This document shows, piece by piece, positions 62,401-64,000 of a DNA stretch of 64,000 bases; within the stretch, counting starts at the first letter, position 1; every line of letters begins with the position of its first letter. Position numbers and translations under genes: made by a program. The stretch lies in contig CATLAK010000009.1 of the NCBI GenBank assembly GCA_949878435.1, positions 1 to 64,000 on the forward strand, written 5' to 3'. The stretch comes from an uncultured Lachnospiraceae bacterium (GTDB lineage Bacteria; Bacillota; Clostridia; Lachnospirales; Lachnospiraceae). The notes beneath the pieces were generated by a model that saw only the letters and a list, made by a program, of their open reading frames with translations, had not been told where the DNA came from and searched no databases.

Positions 62401-64000
62401 ATGGAAAATCAGAGTAATCAGCAAAAGACACCGGAAAAAGAAAAAAGGCGCAGAAACGGCGGCATTAAGTTCCTTCACCTGTTGCAGCATCTTTTGTTTG
62501 TGACAGCAGTACTTCTTGTAGTGGTGGTTCTTAACAGATCCTATGTGGTAGTGGATACCTTAAGGGGCGCGCAGGCATTTAAACTGACGGGAGCGGCAGA
62601 GGATGAGGCTTTTGAAGACTCAGAGGTATTCAATACACTTTTGGGAAACAGCGTATCGGATTTGATCTGCTATGGAACGATAAGAGGACAGCTGGAAACG
62701 GATGCAGCCTTTGATCCAGGGAAAAAGGTGGATGTGACAGCCTTTGCAGGCAGGTATAACGGCGTAGAATCAGAATATATTACGGCAGAATACTATTTAG
62801 AGGATCTGATCAAGTGGGCGCAGGCTGGGTTCAATTATGAAAGAGTCTATATGAGCGGCGAAGAGGTGGACCGTTTCTTAAGCAGAAAAAGGACGGTGAC
62901 CAAAGTCAATTTAGAGGATTACAGCGGCGGTACGGTGAGTTATTTAAATACGGATCTTTCCAGTTCTGTTACGGTGGAAGATGTGTCCGGCAATCTTTTG
63001 GAAGCGGGGACTACAGACAGAGACCCTGCCGATGCAAATGTGCTGAATAACCGATACCGCACGGTAGAAGGAAAAAACATTGAAGATTACGTATCCACTT
63101 GGGAAGAATATTATGCGCTCTGCGGCAATGTGAAAAAAGCGGCGGAAGATTTAAACACCAATTATAATGAATATATAAAGTATAAAGAGTATTATGATAC
63201 AGGAAATTCCAATGTAGTCTATGTAATCAGCAGAACCATTGGGAACAAGACGCAGATTTTCAGCAATATGGAGAACAGTTCCGCTAAGTTTTCCGAACTG
63301 AAAAAGGATCTGCTTGGTCAGTGCGACAGATACATTTATTATGATCCTTATAACATGCAGTATGATACCAATACTCTGATAGAGGAAGCTACGCTGCGCT
63401 ATATTCTGAATGGATATGATTATTCTTATCCTGAGAATACCCAGATTATAATTGGAGTCAGGTCAGAATATGGGGTGGAGGACTGTTTTTATCAGGCAAA
63501 GGCAGGCTTTGGAAGTTTTGTCCCTTACATGTGGCAGTATCTGCTCTGTGCGTTGGCGCTGGGCATCCTCTACCTATTCCTGCTAGTGTTCCTTACCGCC
63601 AGGGAAGGGACTGTTTACAGGAAGGATACCGGTGAAAGGAGGCAGAGACTTCATGCCGAAGACCATATTCCTACGGAAGTCATGCTGCTTGCAGGCATTG
63701 CCAGTGCCGCACTCATGGCTTACGCAGGCAAAAGAGTATTGGATTGGTGGGTGTGGTATCAGGCGCAAGACAGCGTCAAAGTGATACTGGCTGGAATCTA
63801 TGCGCTGCTTGTAAGTGTTCTGTTTTCGTTCTTTTACTACAGTCTTGTAAGGAGGATCAAGGCGCGGAGGTTATGGAAAGACAGTCTTTTGTGCAGAGGG
63901 GGTCAACGGATCAAAAAGTGGACCGTATATGCCTATGACAGTTCTGCGATCCTTCTAAGGGTGTGGGTTCCGTACACGCTTTTGATTCTGCTCAACCTAG
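62401..64000 (+). CDS. Probable sensor histidine kinase, N-terminal part (runs off the window)
   Basis: An open frame of 533 codons without a stop to the window end. GAGGT precedes ATG 62401. A basic N-terminus leads to one membrane helix (about 26-45), a large extracytoplasmic sensing domain (about 50-375) rich in aromatic residues (EDYVSTWEEYYALCGN, YNEYIKYKEYYDTG), then closely spaced helices (about 377-400, 420-440, 455-480 and another starting near 518). No kinase motif lies inside the window, so the call depends on the adjacent response regulator. The remainder should contain HisKA and ATPase domains. Confidence 0.75.
   Translation, partial: MENQSNQQKTPEKEKRRRNGGIKFLHLLQHLLFVTAVLLVVVVLNRSYVVVDTLRGAQAFKLTGAAEDEAFEDSEVFNTLLGNSVSDLICYGTIRGQLETDAAFDPGKKVDVTAFAGRYNGVESEYITAEYYLEDLIKWAQAGFNYERVYMSGEEVDRFLSRKRTVTKVNLEDYSGGTVSYLNTDLSSSVTVEDVSGNLLEAGTTDRDPADANVLNNRYRTVEGKNIEDYVSTWEEYYALCGNVKKAAEDLNTNYNEYIKYKEYYDTGNSNVVYVISRTIGNKTQIFSNMENSSAKFSELKKDLLGQCDRYIYYDPYNMQYDTNTLIEEATLRYILNGYDYSYPENTQIIIGVRSEYGVEDCFYQAKAGFGSFVPYMWQYLLCALALGILYLFLLVFLTAREGTVYRKDTGERRQRLHAEDHIPTEVMLLAGIASAALMAYAGKRVLDWWVWYQAQDSVKVILAGIYALLVSVLFSFFYYSLVRRIKARRLWKDSLLCRGGQRIKKWTVYAYDSSAILLRVWVPYTLLILLNL

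Overview
The window reads as chromosome of a Gram-positive anaerobe of the Clostridia, most likely family Lachnospiraceae. The reasons are the moderate GC content, strong AGGAGG-type ribosome binding sites, the pta-ackA acetate pathway, the PFL/UPF0210 gene, very long solute-binding lipoproteins, and the Firmicutes-type block plsX-acpP-rnc-smc-ftsY ... ylxM-ffh-rpsP-khpA-rimM-trmD-rplS-lepB-rbgA-rnhB. Genus cannot be fixed from the sequence alone. All protein genes but one (tmcAL) lie on the + strand. No insertion sequence, prophage or CRISPR array is visible.

Layout. 1-0.5 kb: 3' end of a 23S rRNA gene, ending in a terminator with no 5S gene behind it. 0.5-6.3 kb: cheV, a sirtuin-like protein with altered active-site segments, a large charged single-pass membrane protein, hisH-hisF and ung. 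6.3-8.4 kb: a near-perfect 64-bp dyad that contains a sigma-A promoter, followed by a TrmB-type regulator and a LysA-type decarboxylase. 8.4-14 kb: tRNA-Leu(CAA), then an N-acetylglucosamine utilisation operon (BglG-type antiterminator, PTS IIA, PTS IIBC, nagB, nagA) preceded by a promoter, a RAT sequence and an overlapping terminator. 14-24.3 kb: zf-HC2 membrane protein, polA, coaE, an FtsA-like ATPase with a long C-terminal extension, a WalJ-like hydrolase, an ACT protein, PFL protein and a GH13 amylase.

24.3-35.6 kb is the most unusual part. It is one apparent operon of two paralogous propeller-plus-solute-binding lipoproteins, two sugar-type ABC permeases, an oversized HlyD-type adaptor, a MacB-core-like membrane protein and a membrane-bound diguanylate cyclase, with no ATPase gene. 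35.6-39.4 kb: tmcAL (minus strand), pta, ackA. 39.4-48.3 kb: yceD, rpmF (59 codons), plsX, acpP, rnc, smc, ftsY, threonine deaminase. 48.3-51.3 kb: YitT-type membrane protein, GH25 lysozyme-like protein and an AraC regulator, which with the threonine deaminase separate ftsY from ylxM-ffh. 51.3-61.6 kb: SRP, ribosome and tRNA modification genes, two signal peptidases flanking rbgA, rnhB, a FliK-like/FlhB-tail pair, yraN and pgeF. 61.7 kb to the end: an OmpR-type response regulator and the N-terminal part of its probable sensor kinase, which runs off the window.

Starts were chosen by ribosome binding site where the longest reading frame began implausibly early (for example cheV, nagB, bglG-type regulator, pta, smc, plsX, trmD). 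Functional calls rest on motifs read by eye; no database search was run.
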